A stretch of DNA of 64,000 bases from Wyeomyia smithii (lineage: Eukaryota > Arthropoda > Insecta > Diptera > Culicidae): contig NC_073695.1 of the NCBI RefSeq assembly GCF_029784165.1, positions 194,082,857 to 194,146,856 of the forward strand, given 5' to 3'. Both the position numbers and the translations under genes were made by a program. Of the stretch, positions 60,661 through 64,000 are shown piece after piece (positions within the stretch are counted from its first letter, which is position 1; each line of letters begins with the position of its first letter). Under the pieces are notes generated by a model. That model was given only the letters and a program-made list of their open reading frames with translations, had not been told where the DNA came from and did no database searches.

Positions 60661-60776
60661 GCAGTATGCCTCGTATCCATTATGCCTCACATCCATTATG
60701 CCTCGCGTCTGTATGCCTAGCATACTATGCCTAACATCCATATGCCTAGCGTCCATATGCCTCGTGTCCCGTCCCC

Positions 60777-61195
60777 GTGTGTAATACCTTCACTATATAT
60801 ATATACAACTCGTGATTCATGCGTCTGCGCCACACTCCACCCTCCATTTTACCGCCAAGTATCGGTCGCAGAACTTTACGCTCAAAAGATCGATCAGTCT
60901 CCTTCAGCGTTCATGCTTCATGTTCGTAAAGAGCAACCGGGAGGTTCAGCGTCCCATACAGCGCTAGTTTTGTGCGAATTTTCAATCTACAAGACCTCAG
61001 CTAGTTACGTAGGCTGTAGATGGCTCTGTTGGCAGCTGCAGTTCGTCGTTTCAATTAACGGCTCAGAAGCGTACCAAGATAAACGAATTCATCGGCATTT
61101 GTTCATCCACCCTGATGCTGAGTATGATCTGGTGGGTCGGATAGTACAGCCGCAGGAAAGAGTCTTGCCGTTTCTCAGCTCACTAATCGCCTATT
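60777..61195 (-). pseudogene. RTE-like LINE C-terminal fragment (upstream half)
   Basis: The minus strand carries the region between the reverse transcriptase and the C-terminal 'AGHAAR' block, including RMNHELY near 60,810. The plus-strand words cgtctgcgccacactccacc, ttacgctcaaaagatcgatc and ctcagctagttacgta parallel those of the RTE element at 39,590-39,800, confirming a homologous segment. An (AT) run at ~60,795 sits within the former coding frame. Stops are frequent. Interrupted on its 3' side by the Foldback-like element. Confidence 0.6.
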
Positions 61196-61729
61196 AAACC
61201 TCTTCCTGAGTAGGTGGCTCCACAGCTTGTTCGTCGCTCATGATGCTCATCTGTCCCTGTTTTGCTCCTCTTGCTCTTCTCAATGATGAGAACTCATTTT
61301 CTGCTGAAGTACAGGACTCAGATGGTCAACAGACAGATGCCTATCCTGAATCCTGCGGAATCTTTACGCCTACTATTGTTGAATGGGCTCTAATTTCTTT
61401 TCAACCATACAAATCTGCTGGAAAGGACGGAATCTTTCCAGCTTCACTCCTCAGTTCTTATTCCTCAGTTAACTGAGCTTTTCCGAGCCAGTGTTACCAT
61501 GAGTTACATACTAGTAACCAGGAAACAGATTCGATTTGTCTTCATTCCAAAAGTGCGAAAAAGAGAAAAAACCGACTCCTAAAGCTTTTAGACCCATTAG
61601 TCTTTCCTCTGTTCTTTTAAAGACTATGGAAAATTTTTTGGACGACTTTGTTAAGTCAACAAGCTTTGTGAAGTCACCATCGAGTAAAAATATTTTCGTA
61701 CCAATCAGGTAAATCTACAATAACGGCGC

Positions 61730-62385
61730 CAGAGCTCCGAAATCTCACATTGAATGCTTGGAATACACCTGAAATGAAGCTAATAGTGCACTCACTCTTA
61801 CCCTTTGCAGTGATACTGAATTAAGCCTAGTTAGTTACTCTTAGGCCGTTTACATACTGGCGCGTTCTGGGTTGCGAAGACGGTACGCCTTGCCGCGGGT
61901 TAATTTACAGCTCTACTTAGCGCTGTACATTACCCCACGGCAAGGCGAATCGCCTCCGCAACGCAGAACGTGCCAGAATGTAAACGGCCTTACTCCAAAC
62001 TTAACGTTTTACTGATTCGGCTGGTGTTACTTTTTTGTCATGCTTCGCCATTCATTCGTTCAAGAAAGTAATGAATGACATCAAACTTATAGCGCCTATT
62101 TAATTTCCTCAGGCTACAGCAAGCATTGAGTTTACAAGAAACCAATGGCTAATAGTTATTTCGGCACCAGGAATTGGGAATTTTGAACAGAGATTTCAGT
62201 CAAGCAAGCGCAAAGAAGTTGATATTTGAACGAACGAGAGATTCACATCGCTATCGGCACGGTAAAATTTTTTGTCAGAGCATGCTGTATGAGGGATAGA
62301 ATAGAATCAAAAAGTTGGAATTATTGTACTCTGGATGCTTTTATTATTCGCCTTCACACAGTTCTGTCACTTTTTACGAACTCTG
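61730..62385. mobile_element. hAT-like non-autonomous element inside the LINE (656 bp)
   Basis: An exact 8-bp duplication AACGGCGC flanks it (61,722-61,729 and 62,386-62,393). Ends are CAGAGCTCCGAAA and, in reverse, CAGAGTTCGTAAA, which fits the CAG-starting inverted ends and 8-bp duplications of hAT elements. Removing it with one duplication rejoins the LINE frame as TITA-LQSLVSNIE, which proves insertion. There is no transposase. It contains a Tourist-like MITE at 61,844-61,989. Confidence 0.88.
61844..61989. mobile_element. Tourist-like (PIF/Harbinger) MITE (146 bp)
   Basis: The ends GGCCGTTTACAT and ATGTAAACGGCC are perfect inverted repeats for 12 bases, and homology continues inward (cgttctg with cagaacg; gccttgccg with cggcaaggc). 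The flanks are TTA at 61,841-61,843 and 61,990-61,992, the 3-bp TWA target duplication of PIF/Harbinger elements. It is GC-rich against its surroundings and nearly fully palindromic. It sits inside the hAT-like element, so it is the youngest of three nested insertions. Confidence 0.82.
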
Positions 62386-63835
62386 AACGGCGCTACAATC
62401 ACTAGTTAGTAATATCGAGAAATCGCTTCAAGCCAAAGAAACAACTTTGGTTGCTTTTCTTGATATTGAAGTAGCATTTGATAATGCATCCCATAGCTCA
62501 ATGCGTTCCACAATGGCAAGCAAGACTCCTGGATAACAGTATTATTGAATGGATAACAGCGCTGCTAAAAGACCGAGAAATCTCTGCTGATCTTGGATGT
62601 GTGCAACTAAATATCAGATTGATAAAAGGGTGTCCTCAAGGAGGAGTGCTTTCGTCCTTGTTGTGGTCCTTAGTTGTAGATCAACTTCGTAAAAGGCTAG
62701 CAGAACTAGGGTATGAGGTGATTGGCTACGCAGACGATCTAGCCATAATAGGTCGTGAGAAGTTTGATGACACGATTTCTAATCGGTTACAAACTGCGCT
62801 CAAGCTAATATTGAATTGGTATGTAGAAAAGAGGGTTTAAATGTAAATTTTTAAAACTGTTGTAGTACCTTCTAATAAAAAGTTAAAAACTCAAACAGCT
62901 TACTTGAGATGGAGTTTAAATTCAGTTTGCAGAAGAAGTTAAATACCTCGGTGTAACTATGGATAACAAACTGAATTGGAATTCCCAGCGAGACAAGGTT
63001 ATCACTGAGGGTACAAATGCCCTATAGGTTTGTAGCAGAACTGTGGGGAAAACATGAGGTCTACGACCCAAAACAGTCCACGCTTATTCGACAATTATTC
63101 GACCGAAAATCACATACGCCTCACTTATATGATGGCCTAAAATTACCGAGGTAAACGCTCAAGCGAAGTTTTAGAAGCCCTTCTCTATGTGCTAACCTTA
63201 CACATGTGTGTAAAGCAGCAGGCTGCAAAAAGTGCTCTGCAATTAAAACGTTATAACAATATTTTAGATGATGACCTGGTAGGACATTTAAGGATCCCTA
63301 AGGAACTCGGACTATACTCCGATGTTAGAAACATAGAAGATTGGATGACATCGAAGGTAAACTATGAACTTCAAAGAAGTTAAATTAAGCCGCTATGAAT
63401 GAGAGTCAGGAGGCCCGAGTCTGCTGTTTTATACTTTAGGGTCTAAAATGGTTGAAAATACTGGAGCCGGGGTGTTTGGCCCTGGAATCAGCAGAACTAT
63501 ATCAATGGGACACAGTCCAACGGTTTTTCAAGCAGAAATCCATGCCTTTGTTGAGTGCGAAAATATTTGTTTAACAAGGAAATACAGATTTGCAAAAATC
63601 TGCATATATTCTGACAGTCAAACAGCTTCAAATGCACTTCAAGCTTTTAGATGTAGTTCGAGGCTAGAGTGGGAATGCATTCGTTCTTTGAGACAATTAA
63701 CCAGTAGGAACGAAGTCATACTGGGTGCCCGGAATTGTGATCCTGGTAAGGTATTAGACTTCATAAAACCAGTCGATCCTAACTGGGACCAATACCAAAT
63801 CAAATATGGGTCATACTACAATACTCCTAATTAAT

Positions 63836-64000
63836 GGACGCAGTCGTGTTCTGGCTCTACAGCAGGAAAAAAATTCTATGGAGAATTATCATTCCCTGGA
63901 TTTTTTTTTCAGTTTGTGATGAATTTTAAACTTCAAGCTTAGCACTATTTGTTTTACTATAGTTTTCAAGCATTTTTTCTGTGTCCAGATTTCATCTATT
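63836..64000. other. AT-rich tail after the LINE
   Basis: No gene. It may be the 3' untranslated end of the LOA/R1-type LINE, but no tail repeat or target duplication is visible before the window ends. Confidence 0.35.

Larger units (their letters stand above)
59742..60776. mobile_element. Foldback-like element, copy 2 (1,035 bp)
   Basis: It is flanked by the 9-bp repeat GTGTGTAAT (59,733-59,741 and 60,777-60,785). The left arm begins gatgacaccccgttaagcat, as in copy 1. It passes through degenerate gaggcatacggac units into 11 exact units of the 16-mer gaggccgaatggacgc, plus variants. The right arm is the inverted array (60,504 to ~60,776). The centre holds ctctgtttgagtagacc, a GC-rich ggcgggtcggcggccggctc block and ctctttaggaatat, all shared with copy 1, plus a palindromic cggccttcggccg not found there. 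It interrupts an RTE fragment. No transposase. Confidence 0.85.
61240..63835 (+). pseudogene. LOA/R1-type LINE: reverse transcriptase and RNase H, broken
   Basis: Plus-strand blocks in order: SFQPYKSAGKDGIFPA (61,400); the FIPKV and 'PISLSSVLLKTMEN' region (61,545-61,640); YQSGKSTITA (61,699-61,728); then, after a 656-bp insertion, LVSNIEKSLQAKETTLVAFL and DIEVAFDNASH (first catalytic Asp, ~62,465); IKGCPQGGVLSSLLW (~62,625); GYADDLAIIGR (YADD, 62,727-62,738); EVKYLGVTMDNKLNWN (~62,935); and an RNase H domain with TGAGVFGPG, FQAEIHAF and YSDSQTASNAL (63,448-63,720). Several frameshifts and stops break it. In RNase H the first catalytic Asp of 'YTDGS' is Leu (YTLGS). Clade is inferred from the presence of RNase H and the GxPQGGVLSxLLW block. 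Confidence 0.8.

Noticed and set aside
59820..60770. CRISPR array
   Set aside because: Units are contiguous 16-mers with no spacers, in insect-type DNA, and form inverted arms of a mobile element.
61844..61989. Transcription terminator or small hairpin RNA
   Set aside because: The perfect TTA duplications and matching ends identify a MITE.

Overview
The window reads as insect nuclear DNA, most likely from a culicine-type mosquito (inference). It is AT-rich and carries the usual mosquito mix of remains: RTE-, Jockey/CR1- and LOA/R1-type LINEs, tRNA-derived SINEs with polymerase III boxes, mariner and Tc1-like transposases, and many foldback or MITE-like elements flanked by TA, TTA, TTAA, 8-bp or 9-bp target duplications. 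I find no intact protein-coding gene. Every long coding match is a broken transposon gene, and most other open frames are short or come from simple repeats.

Layout. 0-5 kb: AT-rich unique DNA. 5.1-6.8 kb: a Foldback-like element beside a long TA-flanked hairpin element. 7-10.6 kb: unique. 10.6-16 kb: MITEs, a second long hairpin, a SINE and a 2-kb hAT-like element holding a 717-bp tandem duplication and a long (AT)n. 17.6-25 kb: two copies of a composite repeat with ~142-bp units, a third hairpin and a SINE. 25-32 kb: a graveyard of LINE, Tc1-like and mariner genes, all on the minus strand. 32-39 kb: mostly unique. 39-45 kb: an RTE LINE, SINEs and a TTAA-flanked foldback element. 46-54 kb: mostly unique, GC-richer DNA with a perfect-looking 1,092-bp tandem duplication. 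55-58 kb: a ~346-bp satellite and MITEs. 59.5-64 kb: a second Foldback-like element inside an RTE fragment, then a LOA/R1-type LINE split by a hAT-like element that itself holds a Tourist-like MITE.

The most interesting host signal is a set of three sites on the plus strand (401/402, 28,477/28,478, 45,979/45,980). At each, a pyrimidine tract ending in CAG abuts a 5' splice-site sequence (GTAAG or GTATG). This is the form of recursive (ratchet) splice sites known from very long insect introns. I noticed no comparable site on the minus strand. With no coding exons seen over 64 kb, this suggests the window lies inside one giant plus-strand intron. That is inference and needs RNA data.

The most interesting mobile element is a Foldback-like family with two copies (5,145-5,829 and 59,742-60,776). 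Its inverted arms are built from 16-bp tandem repeats, and each copy has a clear, different 9-bp target duplication.
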